From: Balanoglossus misakiensis
Lineage: Eukaryota > Hemichordata
Direction of reading: 5' to 3'
Assembly (NCBI GenBank): GCA_040954595.2
Contig: JBECUI020000038.1
Coordinates: 1-64,000, forward strand
DNA: 64,000 nucleotides
Shown here one piece after another: positions 1-12,876 of this stretch. Position 1 is the stretch's first letter; every line of letters begins with the position of its first letter. The position numbers and the translations under genes were made by a program. Under the pieces are notes generated by a model, which was not told the origin of the DNA, made no database searches, and saw nothing but the letters and a program-made list of their open reading frames with translations.

Positions 1-3000
1 AAATTCGAAAATTTGTAATTTTTTGATGATTTTCACCCATGTTTTTTTTCAAAAATCAACGAACCCATGATTTTTTTTCAAAAATCGACAAAATTTTGAG
101 ATTTTGCAAAGTCGAAAATTTGTCATTTTTTGATGATTTTCACCCATGATTTTTTTCAAAAATCGACGAAATTTTGAGATTTTGCAAAGTCGAAAATTTG
201 TCATTTTTTGATTATTTTCACCCATGATTTTTTTCAAAAATCGACAAAATTTTTAGATTTTGCAAAGTAGACAATTTGTCATTTTTTGATGATTTTCACC
301 ATGATTTTTTTTTAAAAAATGACGAAATTTTGAGATTTTGCAAAGACGAAAATTTGTCATTTTTTGATGATTTTCACCCATGATTTTTTTTCAAAAATGT
401 ACGAAATTTTGAGATTTTGCAAAGTCGAAAATTTGTAATTTTTTGATGATTTTCACCAATGTTTTTTTTTAAAAATCAACGAACCCATGATTTTTTTAAA
501 AAATTGACACCAATGTTTTTTTTTAAAAATCAACGAACTCATGATTTTTTTAAAAAATTGACATTTTGAGATTTTGCAAAGTCGAAAATTTGTCATTTTT
601 TGATGATTTTCACCATGATTGTTTTTTTCAAAAATCGACAAAATTTTTAGATTTTGCAAAGTCGAAAATTTGTAATTTTTTGATGATTTTTACCCATGAT
701 TTTTTTTTTCAAAAATCGACGAAATTTTGAGATTTTGCAAAGACGAAAATTTGTAATTTTTTGATGATTTTCACCCATGACTTTTTTTCAAAAATTTACG
801 AAATTTTGAGATTTTGCAAAGTCGAAAATTTGTCATTTTTTGATGATTTTTTCCCATGATTTTGTTTTTCAAAAATCGACCAAATTTTGGGATTTTGCAA
901 AGACGAAAATTTGTCATTTTTTGATGATTTTCACCCATGATTTTTTTCAAAAATCGACGAACCCATGATTTTTTTTTCCAAAATCTACGAAATTTTGAGA
1001 TTTTGCAAAGTCGAAAATTTGTAATTTTTTGATGATTTTCACCCATGTTTTTTTTTCCAAAATCGACGAAATTTTGAGATTTTGCAAATTCGAAAATTTG
1101 TAATTTTTTGATGATTTTCACCCATGTTTTTTTTCAAAAATCAACGAACCCATGATTTTTTTTCAAAAATCGACAAAATTTTGAGATTTTGCAAAGTCGA
1201 AAATTTGTCATTTTTTGATGATTTTCACCCATGATTTTTCTCAAAAATCGACGAAATTTTGAGATTTTGCAAAGTCGAAAATTTGTAATTTTTTGATGAT
1301 TTTCACCCATGATTTTTTTTCAAAAATCGACGAAATTTTGAGATTTTGCAAAGTCGAAAATTTGTCATTTATTAATGATTTTCACCCATGATTTTTTTTC
1401 AAAAATCGACAAAATTTTGAGATTTTGCAAAGTCGAAAATTTGTAATTTTTTGATGATTTTCACCCATGTTTTTTTTTCAAAATTGAACGAACCCATGAT
1501 TTTTTTCAAAAATCGACGAAATTTTGAGATTTTGCAAAGTCGAAAATTTGTCATTTTTTGATGATTTTCACCCATGATTTTTTTTAAAAATCGACAAAAT
1601 TTTTAGATTTTGCAAAGTCGAAAATTTGTAATTTTTTGATGATTTTTACCCATGATTTTTTTTTTCAAAAATCGACGAAATTTTGAGATTTTGCAAAGAC
1701 GAAAATTTGTAATTTTTTTATGATTTTCACCCATGACTTTTTTTCAAAAATTTACGAAATTTTGAGATTTTGCAAAGTCGAAAATTTGTCATGTTTTGAT
1801 GATTTTCACCCATGTTTTTTTTTCAAAAATCGACGAAATTTTGAGATTTTGCAAATTCGAAAATTTGTAATTTTTTGATGATTTTCACCCATGTTTTTTT
1901 TTCAAAAATCAACGAACCCATGATTTTTTTTCAAAAATCTACGAAATTTTGAGATTTTGCAAAGTCGAAAATTTGTCATTTTTTGATGATTTTCACCCAT
2001 GATTTTTTTCAAAAATCGACAAAATTTTTAGATTTTGCAAAGTCGAAAATTTGTATTTTTTTGATGATTTTTACCCATGATTTTATTTTTCAAAAATCGA
2101 CGAAATTTTGAGATTTTGCAAAGACGAAAATTTGTAATTTTTTGATGATTTTCACCCGTTTTTTTTCAAAAATCAACGAACCCATGATTTTTTTTCAAAA
2201 ATCGACAATATTTTGAGATTTTGCAAAGTTGAACATTTGTCATTTGTTGATGATTTTCACCCATGTTTTTTTTTTCAAAAATGGACGAACCCATGTTTTT
2301 TTTTCAAAAATCGACGAAATTTTGAGATTTTGCAAAGTTGAACATTTGTCATTTGTTGATGATTTTCACCCATGTTTTTTTTTTCAAAAATGGACGAACC
2401 CATGTTTTTTTTTCAAAAATCGACGAAATTTTGAGATTTTGCAAAGTTGAACATTTGTCATTTGTTGATGATTTTTACCCATGATTTTTTTTCAAAAATT
2501 GACGAAATTTTAAGATTTTGCAGTCGAAAATTTGTCATTTTTTGATGATTTTCCCCTATGATTTTTTTCAGAAATCGATGAAATTTTGAGATTTTGCAAA
2601 GTCGAAACTTTGTCATTTTTGATGATTTTCACCCATTTTTTTTCAAGAATCATTTTTTGAAGATTTTCACCCATGTTTTTTTTCAAAATCGACGGACTTT
2701 TGAGATTTTGCAAATTCGAAAATTTGTCATTTTTTGATGATTTTCACCCGTTTTTTTTTCGACGAACCCATGTTTTTTTTTTTCCAAAATCGACGATATA
2801 TTGAGATTTTGCAAAGTCGAAAATTTGTCATTTTTTTATGATTTCCCCCCCCCCCCCCCACGATTTTTTTTTTCAAAAATCGACGAAAATCTCGAAGTTC
2901 TTGCAAAGTCGAAAATTTGTCATTTTTTGATGATTTTCAGCCATGATTTTTTTTAAAAATCGACGAACCCATACTTTTTTCAAAATCGACAAAATTTTGA

Positions 3001-4204
3001 GATTTTGCAGTCGAAAATTTGTCATTTTTTGATGATTTTCATCCATGTTTTTTTTTCAAAAATCGACGAAATTTTGAGATTTTGCAGTCAAAAATTTGTC
3101 ATTTGTTGATGATTTTCATCAGCTATAACCCATTTTTTTTTCAAAAATCGACGAATTTTTGAAAATTTTGCAAAGTCGAAAATTTGTCATTTTTTGATGA
3201 TTTTCACCCATGATTTTTTTCAAAAATCGACGAAATTTTGAGATTTTGCAAAGTCGAACATTTTTCATTTATTGATGATTTTTACCCATGATTTTTTTTC
3301 AAAAATTGACGAAATTTTAAGATTGTGCAGTCGAAAATTTGTCATTTTTTGATGATTTTCACCCATTTTTTTTCAAAAATCGACGAAATTTTGAGTTTTT
3401 GCAAAGTCGAAAATTTGTCATTTTTTGAAGATTTTCACCCATGTTTTTTTTTTAAATCGACGGACTTTTGAGATTTTGCAAAGTCGAAAATTTGTCATTT
3501 TTTGATTATTTTCACCCATGTTTTTTTTTCGACGAACCCATGTTTTTTTTTCCAAAATCGACGATATTTTGAGATTTTGCAAAGTCGAAAATTTGTCATT
3601 TTTTTATGATTTCCCCCCCCCCCCACGATTTTTTTTTTCAAAAATCGACGAAAATCTCGAAGTTCTTGCAAAGTCGAAAATTTGTCATTTTTTGATGATT
3701 TTCACCCATGATTTTTTTTAGAAATCGACGAACCCATACTTTTTTCAAAATCGACAAAATTTTGAGATTTTGCAGTCGAAAATTTGTCATTTTTCGATGA
3801 TTTTCATCCATGTTTTTTTTCAAAAATCGACGAAATTTTGAGATTTTGCAAAGTCGAAAATTTGTCATTTTTTGATGATTTTCACCCATGATTTTTCTCA
3901 AAAATCGACGAAATTTTGAGATTTTGCAAAGTCGAAAATTTGTCATTTTTTGACATTTGACATTTGTTGATGACAACAAATGTCAAATTTTCAACTTTGC
4001 GAAATCTCAAAATTTCGTCGATTTTGAAAAAAATTATGGATTCGTCGATTTTTGAAAAAAATCATGGGTGAAAATCATCAAAAAATGACAAATTTTCGAC
4101 TGCAAAATCTCAAAATTTCGTCGATTTCGAAAAAAATCATGGGTTCGTCGATTTTTGAAAAAAAAAACATGGGTGAAAATCATCAAAAAATTACAAATTT
4201 TCGA
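1..4204 (+). repeat. Satellite family A, block 1 (~79-bp unit)
   Basis: This is a tandem AT-rich satellite. The unit is about 79 bp: an ATTTTGAGATTTTGCAAAG core, then a segment ending TTTTTTGATGATTTTCACCC, then a T-run and AAAAATCGACG. A shorter ~29-bp half-module starting GAACCCATG is often inserted between full units, so the array alternates simple and compound units. From about 2,460 onward the units are more varied (poly-C runs near 2,847 and 3,613) and form the first higher-order copy, seen again near 4,880 and 7,270. The strand of the unit flips at 3,958-3,985. Open frames inside the array arise only because the unit has no stop in some frames. Confidence in repeat identity is very high; family name unknown. 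Confidence 0.97.
3958..3985. repeat. Palindromic strand-switch junction in satellite A
   Basis: A 12-bp arm TGACATTTGTTG, a 4-base loop ATGA and the reverse-complement arm CAACAAATGTCA mark the point where satellite A changes from plus to minus orientation. The same junction recurs at 6,129-6,156, exactly 2,171 bp away. A different palindrome makes the switch in the third copy (8,888-8,909). Confidence 0.9.
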
Positions 4205-4620
4205 CTTAGTGTGGTATGATGTGTATTCCCGTAGGATTTTTGTGCTAAAATTGATTTTTTTGCTGTTTTGGCTTCTACGGGGACCCAACTACCCGAAAAT
4301 GATGGGGTGCAATTTTAAGGGCCCCTCCATCATATTTTTCTGGGGGGGGGGTACTTCCGTTTTGTGGTATGATGTGTATTCCCGTAGGATTTTTCTGCTA
4401 AAATTGATTTTTTTTGCTGTTTGGCTTCAATGGGGACCCAACTACCCAAAAATCATGGGGTGCAATTTTTAGGGCCCCTCCATCAATTTTTTTCGGGGGG
4501 TCTCTTCTGTTTTGGTCACTCGAGGATATTTGTTCACCTATTTACTCTATCATCATGGGAATTTGGGCTACAATTAATTTGTTTTTGTTGTGTTTGCTTT
4601 GGAGGAGACCAAATTTGTAA
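4205..4620 (+). repeat. Satellite family B, block 1
   Basis: About 2.5 units of a second repeat of roughly 155-180 bp. Each unit contains GTATTCCCGTAGGATTTTT, GGGGACCCAACTACCC, GGGCCCCTCCATCA and a G-run. It sits between minus-oriented family A on the left and plus-oriented family A on the right. Full copies recur at 6,376-6,795 and from 9,721. I see no credible coding potential. Confidence 0.93.
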
Positions 4621-6375
4621 TTTTTTTGATGATTTCCCCCCCCCCCCCCACGATTTTTTTTTTCAAAAATCGACGAAATTTTGAGATTTTGCAAAGTTGA
4701 ACATTTGTCATTTGTTGATGATTTTCACCCATGTTTTTTTTTTCAAAAATGGACGAACCCATGTTTTTTTTTTAAAATCGACGAATTTTTCAAAATTTTG
4801 CAAAGTCGAAAATTTGTCATTTTTTTGATGATTTCCCCCCCCCCACGATTTTTTTTTCAAAAATTGACGAAATTTTGAGATTTTGCAAAGTCGAAAATTT
4901 GTCATTTTTTGATGATTTTCCCCTATGATTTTTTTCAGAAATCGATGAAATTTTGAGATTTTGCAAAGTCGAAACTTTGTCATTTTTGATGATTTTCACC
5001 CATTTTTTTTCAAGAATCATTTTTTGAAGATTTTCACCCATGTTTTTTTTCAAAATCGACGGACTTTTGAGATTTTGCAAATTCGAAAATTTGTCATTTT
5101 TTGATGATTTTCACCCGTTTTTTTTTCGACGAACCCATGTTTTTTTTTTTCCAAAATCGACGATATATTGAGATTTTGCAGTCGAAAATTTGTCATTTTT
5201 TGATGATTTTCATCCATGTTTTTTTTTCAAAAATCGACGAAATTTTGAGATTTTGCAGTCAAAAATGTGTCATTTGTTGATGATTTTCATCAGCTATAAC
5301 CCATTTTTTTTTCAAAAATCGACGAATTTTTGAAAATTTTGCAAAGTCGAAAATTTGTCATTTTTTGATGATTTTCACCCATGATTTTTTTCAAAAATCG
5401 ACGAAATTTTGAGATTTTGCAAAGTCGAACATTTTTCATTTATTGATGATTTTTACCCATGATTTTTTTTCAAAAATTGACGAAATTTTAAGATTGTGCA
5501 GTCGAAAATTTGTCATTTTTTGATGATTTTCACCCATTTTTTTTCAAAAATCGACGAAATTTTGAGTTTTTGCAAAGTCGAAAATTTGTCATTTTTTGAA
5601 GATTTTCACCCATGTTTTTTTTTTAAATCGACGGACTTTTGAGATTTTGCAAAGTCGAAAATTTGTCATTTTTTGATGATTTTCACCCATGTTTTTTTTT
5701 CGACGAACCCATGTTTTTTTTTCCAAAATCGACGATATTTTGAGATTTTGCAAAGTCGAAAATTTGTCATTTTTTTATGATTTCCCCCCCCCCCCACGAT
5801 TTTTTTTTTCAAAAATCGACGAAAATCTCGAAGTTCTTGCAAAGTCGAAAATTTGTCATTTTTTGATGATTTTCACCCATGATTTTTTTTAGAAATCGAC
5901 GAACCCATACTTTTTTCAAAATCGACAAAATTTTGAGATTTTGCAGTCGAAAATTTGTCATTTTTCGATGATTTTCATCCATGTTTTTTTTCAAAAATCG
6001 ACGAAATTTTGAGATTTTGCAAAGTCGAAAATTTGTCATTTTTTGATGATTTTCACCCATGATTTTTCTCAAAAATCGACGAAATTTTGAGATTTTGCAA
6101 AGTCGAAAATTTGTCATTTTTTGACATTTGACATTTGTTGATGACAACAAATGTCAAATTTTCAACTTTGCGAAATCTCAAAATTTCGTCGATTTTGAAA
6201 AAAATTATGGGTTCGTCGATTTTTGAAAAAAATCATGGGTGAAAATCATCAAAAAATGACAAATTTTCGACTGCAAAATCTCAAAATTTCGTCGATTTCG
6301 AAAAAAATCATGGGTTCGTCGATTTTTGAAAAAAAAAACATGGGTGAAAATCATCAAAAAATTACAAATTTTCGA
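4621..6375 (+). repeat. Satellite family A, block 2 (second higher-order copy)
   Basis: Units of family A resume after family B with poly-C runs, continue in plus orientation to the palindrome at 6,129-6,156, then invert. From about 5,160 the block is nearly identical to 2,990-4,204 at a fixed offset of 2,171 bp. Its early part matches 2,500-2,800 at an offset of about 2,368 bp, so this copy lacks roughly 200 bp present in copy 1. Confidence 0.94.
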
Positions 6376-6795
6376 CTTAGTGTGGTATGATGTGTATTCC
6401 CGTAGGATTTTTGTGCTAAAATTGATTTTTTTGCTGTTTTGGCTTCTACGGGGACCCAACTACCCGAAAATGATGGGGTGCAATTTTAAGGGCCCCTCCA
6501 TCATATTTTTCTGGGGGGGGGGGGGGTACTTCCGTTTTGTGGTATGATGTGTATTCCCGTAGGATTTTTCTGCTAAAATTGATTTTTTTTGCTGTTTGGC
6601 TTCAATGGGGACCCAACTACCCAAAAATCATGGGGTGCAATTTTTAGGGCCCCTCCATCAATTTTTTTCGGGGGGTCTCTTCTGTTTTGGTCACTCGAGG
6701 ATATTTGTTCACCTATTTACTCTATCATCATGGGAATTTGGGCTACAATTAATTTGTTTTTGTTGTGTTTGCTTTGGAGGAGACCAAATTTGTAA
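6376..6795 (+). repeat. Satellite family B, block 2
   Basis: A near-identical copy of 4,205-4,620 at an offset of 2,171 bp. The visible differences are the length of the G-run (about 6,513-6,526 here) and a few substitutions. It starts right after a minus-oriented family A unit with the same junction sequence, TAGTGTGGTATG. Confidence 0.93.
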
Positions 6796-9720
6796 TTTTT
6801 TTGATGATTTCCCCCCCCCCCACGATTTTTTTTTTTCAAAAATCGACGAAATTTTGAGATTTTGCAAAGTTTAACATTTGTCATTTGTTGATGATTTTCA
6901 CCCATGTTTTTTTTTCAAAAATGGACGAACCCATGTTTTTTTTTTAAAATCGACGAATTTTTCAAAATTTTGCAAAGTCGAAAATTTGTCATTTTTTTGA
7001 TGATTTCCCCCCCCCCCCCCACGATTTTTTTTTCAAAAATTGACGAAATTTTGAGATTTTGCAAAGTTTAACATTTGTCATTTGTTGATGATTTTCACCC
7101 ATGTTTTTTTTTTCAAAAATGGACGAACCCATGTTTTTTTTTTAAAATCGACGAATTTTTCAAAATTTTGCAAAGTCGAAAATTTGTCATTTTTTTGATG
7201 ATTTCCCCCCCCCACGATTTTTTTTTCAAAAATTGACGAAATTTTGAGATTTTGCAAAGTCGAAAATTTGTCATTTTTTGATGATTTTTACCCATGATTT
7301 TTTTTCAAAAATTGACGAAATTTTAAGATTTTGCAGTCGAAAATTTGTCATTTTTTGATGATTTTCCCCTATGATTTTTTTCAGAAATCGATGAAATTTT
7401 GAGATTTTGCAAAGTCGAAACTTTGTCATTTTTGATGATTTTCACCCATTTTTTTTCAAGAATCATTTTTTGAAGATTTTCACCCATGTTTTTTTTCAAA
7501 ATCGACGGACTTTTGAGATTTTGCAAATTCGAAAATTTGTCATTTTTTGATGATTTTCACCCGTTTTTTTTTCGACGAACCCATGTTTTTTTTTTTTCCA
7601 AAATCGACGATATATTGAGATTTTGCAAAGTCGAAAATTTGTCATTTTTTTATGATTTCCCCCCCCCCCCACGATTTTTTTTTTCAAAAATCGACGAAAA
7701 TCTCGAAGTTCTTGCAAAGTCGAAAATTTGTCATTTTTTGATGATTTTCAGCCATGATTTTTTTTAAAAATCGACGAACCCATACTTTTTTCAAAATCGA
7801 CAAAATTTTGAGATTTTGCAGTCGAAAATTTGTCATTTTTTGATGATTTTCATCCATGTTTTTTTTTCAAAAATCGACGAAATTTTGAGATTTTGCAGTC
7901 AAAAATTTGTCATTTGTTGATGATTTTCATCAGCTATAACCCATTTTTTTTTCAAAAATCAACGAATTTTTGAAAATTTTGCAAAGTCGAAAATTTGTCA
8001 TTTTTTGATGATTTTCACCCATGATTTTTTTCAAAAATCGACGAAATTTTGAGATTTTGCAAAGTCGAACATTTTTCATTTATTGATGATTTTTACCCAT
8101 GATTTTTTTTCAAAAATTGACGAAATTTTAAGATTGTGCAGTCGAAAATTTGTCATTTTTTGATGATTTTCACCCATTTTTTTTCAAAAATCGACGAAAT
8201 TTTGAGTTTTTGCAAAGTCGAAAATTTGTCATTTTTTGAAGATTTTCACCCATGTTTTTTTTTTAAATCGACGGACTTTTGAGATTTTGCAAAGTCGAAA
8301 ATTTGTCATTTTTTGATGATTTTCACCCATGTTTTTTTTTCGACGAACCCATGTTTTTTTTTCCAAAATCGACGATATTTTGAGATTTTGCAAAGTCGAA
8401 AATTTGTCATTTTTTTATGATTTCCCCCCCCCCCCACGATTTTTTTTTTCAAAAATCGACGAAAATCTCGAAGTTCTTGCAAAGTCGAAAATTTGTCATT
8501 TTTTGATGATTTTCACCCATGATTTTTTTTAGAAATCGACGAACCCATACTTTTTTCAAAATCGACAAAATTTTGAGATTTTGCAGTCGAAAATTTGTCA
8601 TTTTTCGATGATTTTCATCCATGTTTTTTTTCAAAAATCGACGAAATTTTGAGATTTTGCAAAGTCGAAAATTTGTCATTTTTTGATGATTTTCACCCAT
8701 GATTTTTCTCAAAAATCGACGAAATTTTGAGATTTTGCAAAGTCGAAAATTTGTCATTTTTTGATGATTTTCACCCATGATTTTTTTTTTCAAAAATCGA
8801 CAAAATTCCCATTTTTTGAAGATTTTCTCCCATGTTTTTTTTCAAAAATCGACGAACCCATGATTTTTTTTCAAAATCGACGAAATTTTGAGATTTTGCA
8901 AAATCTCAATATTTCGTCGATTTTGAAAAAAATCATGGGTTCTTGCAAAATCTCAAAATTTCGTCGATTTTGAAAAAAATCATGGGTTCGTCGATTTTTG
9001 CAAAAAATCATGGGTGAAAATCATCAAAAAATGACAAATTTTCGACTTTGCAAAATCTCAAAATTTCGTCGAATTTGAAAAAAATCATGGGTTCTTGCAA
9101 AATCTCAAAATTTCGTCGATTTTGAAAACAATCATGGGTTCGTTGAATTGTGAAAAAAAACATGGATGAAAATCATCAAAAAATTACACATTTTTGACTT
9201 TGCAAAATCTCAAAATTTCGTCGATTTTGAAAAAAAATTATGGGTTCGTCGATTTTTGAAAAAAAAAAATGGGTGAAAATCATCAAAATGACCAATGTTC
9301 GACTTTGCAAATCTCAAAATTTCGTCGATTTTTGAAATAAAAAATCATGGGCTATAGCTCATGAAAATCATCAACAAATGTCAAATTTTCAACTTTGCGA
9401 AATCTCAAAATATCGTCGATTTTTGAAAAAAAAACATGGGTTCGTCGATTTTGAAAAAAAAATCATGGGCTATAGCTCATGAAAATCATCAACAAATGTC
9501 AAATTTTCAACTTTGCGAAATCTCAAAATTTCGTCGATTTTGAAAAAAATTATGGGTTCGTCGATTTTTGAAAAAAATCATGGGTGAAAATCATCAAAAA
9601 ATGACAAATTTTCGACTGCAAAATCTCAAAATTTCGTCGATTTCGAAAAAAATCATGGGTTCGTCGATTTTTGAAAAAAAAAACATGGGTGAAAATCATC
9701 AAAAAATTACAAATTTTCGA
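6796..9720 (+). repeat. Satellite family A, block 3 (third higher-order copy, then inverted)
   Basis: Starts with local duplications of a poly-C-bearing unit (6,796-7,210). It continues as a copy of 2,510-3,950 at an offset of about 4,811 bp and then inverts at a 22-bp palindrome, 8,888-8,909. The inverted part (8,910-9,720) is longer than in the first two copies and carries extra units containing GGGCTATAGCTCATG. It leads into family B at 9,721. Confidence 0.94.
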
Positions 9721-10620
9721 CTTAGTGTGGTATGATGTGTATTCCCGTAGGATTTTTGTGCTAAAATTGATTTTTTTGCTGTTTTGGCTTCTACGGGGAC
9801 CCAACTACCCGAAAATGATGGGGTGCAATTTTAAGGGCCCCTCCATCATATTTTTCTGGGGGGGGGGGTACTTCCGTTTTGTGGTATGATGTGTATTCCC
9901 GTAGGATTTTTCTGCTAAAATTGATTTTTTTTGCTGTTTGGCTTCAATGGGGACCCAACTACCCAAAAATCATGGGGTGCAATTTTTAGGGCCCCTCCAT
10001 CAATTTTTTTCGGGGGGTCTCTTCTGTTTTGGTCACTCGAGGATATTTGTTCACCTATTTACTCTATCATCATGGGAATTTGGGCTACAATTAATTTGTT
10101 TTTGTTGTGTTTGCTTTGGAGGAGACCAACCTGGCCAAAAATAATCGGGTGCAAATTATAGGGCCCCTCCATCATTTTTTATTTGGGGGGGGGGGGGCAC
10201 TTCCATTTTGGCCACTCCGAAGTTGTTTGTTGGCCTATTTACTCCCTTCTCATAGAATATTTTGCTAAAAATATTATTTTTCTTTGATGTTTTGGTTTCA
10301 ATGGGGCTCCACCAGAACTAAAATGATGGGGTTCAAATTTTTGGAACCTTCCATCATGTCTTGGGGGGGGGGGAGGGTAATCATTTCTGTTTTGGCCACC
10401 CTGAAGATACTTATTCACCTATTTACTATACGGTTAGTATTGTCGTGGTATTTCTTGCAATTTGGTTTGCTCCTTTGGATTGAATGCAGACTGACTGCCG
10501 AAAAGTGATGGTGTGCAAAATGTTGGACCCCTTTACCACATTTTTTGGTGGGGGGGGGGGGTTCTCTATATTTGTTTTCGCCAACCCGTTGTAACAGTAG
10601 TTTTTTTTATCTTAGATTTT
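9721..10620 (+). repeat. Satellite family B, block 3 (long, decaying)
   Basis: About five to six family B units in plus orientation. The first two match the earlier blocks closely. Later units (10,130-10,570) diverge progressively but keep the C-run/G-run pair and the CCCCTCCATCA-like core. Increasing divergence toward one edge is the usual pattern at array borders. Confidence 0.9.
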
Positions 10621-10905
10621 TTCGTTTATTCTAAATTTAGTATACTAAGGTAAATTAAAACTCCTTTATATATAATAAAGTACATAATGTGTATTTTAGT
10701 TTATTTTCCGAGCTACAGTCCCATCTCATAAAATGGACCCTTGAGGCACCCTCCCTACCACGGACGGTGCAATAAACAACCCAAGAAGCATAACGATTCT
10801 TTTCTGATATCTTGGTATTCTCAATCATCATTTTCACGAAACCCAGTTCTGTTTGATCTACTCATCGCCAGTGTCGTTATCTTCAAGAACATTTCCCCCT
10901 GGTTT

Positions 10906-11139
10906 TCAGTCTCCACCATAGCATTTGCAGAGGGGAGTACATAGTAAATCATTCTTTGAGCAACTGCAACGTCCCCTACAACCTGCTTTGCAGCCACATT
11001 TGATAAGCTCTAGTACTGCCTTTGGTGCAGGGAGAGCAAGACATTTTACTGGATAAAACACGCCATTCTCCGATTTCCACCCATTCTTTTTGATTGGGGG
11101 AAGTTCAGGACAATTTGTTGCGTATGATTTATCTCTCAT
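10906..11139 (-). pseudogene. C-terminal remnant of a CXC (tesmin/TSO1-like) cysteine-rich protein
   Basis: A 77-codon open frame. Its last ~30 residues have a dense Cys pattern, IKCGCKAGCRGRCSC followed by CTPLCKC. This resembles the tesmin/TSO1-type CXC motif that I recall at the C-terminus of many TE-encoded proteins in invertebrates. The upstream part (W at residue 21, then a short hydrophobic ALPAPKAVLELI segment) also fits that tail. I see no upstream domains and no start context, so it is probably a broken 3' end of a TE gene rather than a small protein. The Cys pattern is seen directly; the family assignment is from memory. Confidence 0.5.
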
Positions 11140-11696
11140 TGTGATGAAGGGGTGGCACCCTTTTCACAGATCACGCAAATCTTATTTTTATCTACATATT
11201 AATTCTGTAGTTTATTGCAAAATGTCCTAATAGCTATCGAACTGGAACGTAAAACGCTGCTTACGGTGCTAAGAAAATAGCCAATATGTATTTAGTAATA
11301 AAACTGAGATGTAGTTCACAGACTTGTTTTATTTTCAGTAGTATTGAGCTACAAAATGAGCCAAATTTGATATTGTTAATGTTTACCAAAACAAGTTTTA
11401 GAAGTAAGACATAGTTCAAGGGCTTTTTACAGCACTATTTTGCTATTGGCATGAAAATTTTGAAAATACTACTTTAAAATAGACAATACTTCAACTGATA
11501 TGGCTTTATTTACGACAGTATTTAACTTTGAAATGAGTTCAACTGAATATCGTTTTAATACCCCAAAAAACAAGTGTTGATTAAAACGTACTTCAGAGTT
11601 TATGCACAGACTTATATCGATGAGAATTTTAGTACAATGGTAAATATCTCAGACATTGATTGTGCTACGAAAGAATAAACAACTCTTAACGAAAAA

Positions 11697-11730
11697 GTTA
11701 CCAGAATCATATGCATATGATTCTGGTAAC
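11697..11730. repeat. Perfect 34-bp palindrome
   Basis: GTTACCAGAATCATATG is followed directly by its reverse complement, with no spacer. It is the only long perfect palindrome in the core between the inverted arrays. It could be an extrusion-prone site or an end-to-end junction of a small inverted-repeat element. Confidence 0.9.
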
Positions 11731-12050
11731 TCACGGCCCCTCGGGTGTAATAAACGGCTGCTATGGCCCTCATGGCCAGGCAATAGGTGTTCACTATTTG
11801 GTATAGCCTAGTATACTATATTTTTGTAAACCATAGAAAACATGAGTGTGGTGATGAGTTGGGTGGCGGTCCAAGGTGAGGGGAGGTATATTATGCTAAG
11901 TCCAAACCAGAGAGATATTTGTGGTTGATTTGTTAGTGTCAAAATTCAACTAAGTATATTTATAAAAATAAGATAGCGCTGTAGTATATATGACAACTGA
12001 TACAAATGTAGGTAACTGATATGTTTACCCATAAACCGTCTAATATTTAA

Positions 12051-12876
12051 GATTCCCAATATGTGGAGAGGCCCTAAAATTTGACCTCATTTTTGAGCAG
12101 TTAGGTCCCCATAGAAGTTAAAAAAAAAGAAATTGGAAGAAATCCTTTACAAATACACATGTCACACTATGAACAAATATCTCCAGGGCTGCTAAAACTA
12201 AAGTGACCCCCCCCCCTGCAAGAAAATGTGATGGAGGGGTCCAACAAATTGATTTCCATCATTTTGGGGATGTTTATTCATCATTGAAACCAAAACAGCA
12301 AACAAAACAAATAACTATTAGCAAAAACTCCTACGAGAATACACGGTATAGGTGAACAAATACCGTTAAGATTGTCGGAATGTAAGTGCCCCCCCCCCAC
12401 AAATGTAATAGAGGGGCCCTAAAATTTGCATGTGATCTTTTGTGACCAGGTGTCAAAACAGCAAAAAAAAAATTCTTTAGCAGAAAATTCTACGAAAATG
12501 GAGTAGATAGGTGAATAAATATCTTCGGGGAGGCCAAAACAGGAGTGACGACCCCCCCCCCCCCCCCCCGAAAAAATATGATGGAGGGGCCCTAAAAATT
12601 GCACCCCATCATTTTCGGGTAGTTGGGTCCCCATAGAAGCCAAAACAGCAAAAAAATCAATTTTAGCACAAAAATCCTACGGGAATACACATCATACCAC
12701 AAAACGGAAGTACCCCCCCCCCCGAGAAAAATATGATGGAGGGGCCCTTAAAATTGCACCCCATCATTTTCGGGTAGTTGGGTCCCAATAGAAGCCAAAA
12801 CAGCAAAAAAATCAATTTTAGCACAACAATCCTACGGGAGCTGTTTTTCATGACATACCATACCGCACTAACTGCA
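12051..12876 (-). repeat. Satellite family B, block 4 (inverted)
   Basis: About five family B units in minus orientation, recognised by TGATGGAGGGGCCCTAAAA, GGGTAGTTGGGTCCC and C-runs. Divergence is highest next to the core (12,051-12,420) and lowest next to family A (12,590-12,840), mirroring block 3. The outer edge joins minus-oriented family A with a TAGTGCGGTATGG-like junction when read on the minus strand. Confidence 0.92.

Larger units (their letters stand above)
10621..12050. other. Non-satellite core between inverted family B arrays
   Basis: About 1.43 kb of sequence unlike the flanking satellites, bordered on the left by plus-oriented and on the right by minus-oriented family B. It holds the cysteine-rich coding remnant at 10,906-11,139 and the perfect palindrome at 11,697-11,730. 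The rest (11,140-11,690 and 11,731-12,050) shows no gene that I can support. Confidence 0.75.

Noticed and set aside
2847-2860. CRISPR-like array in the satellite
   Set aside because: The repeats have no unique spacers of constant length and the context is eukaryotic.
4155-4684. Frames through family B repeats with hydrophobic segments
   Set aside because: The same frames recur wherever family B recurs and are broken by G-run length changes, so coding is unlikely.
49-9000. Many 60-116-codon frames with Lys/Phe-rich repeated peptides in the satellite
   Set aside because: They follow the repeat period, occur on both strands and in several copies, and have no start or splice context. They are products of stop-free satellite units.
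10741-10944. Plus-strand 67-codon frame in the satellite core
   Set aside because: It is antisense to the 3' side of the CXC remnant and has no motif of its own.
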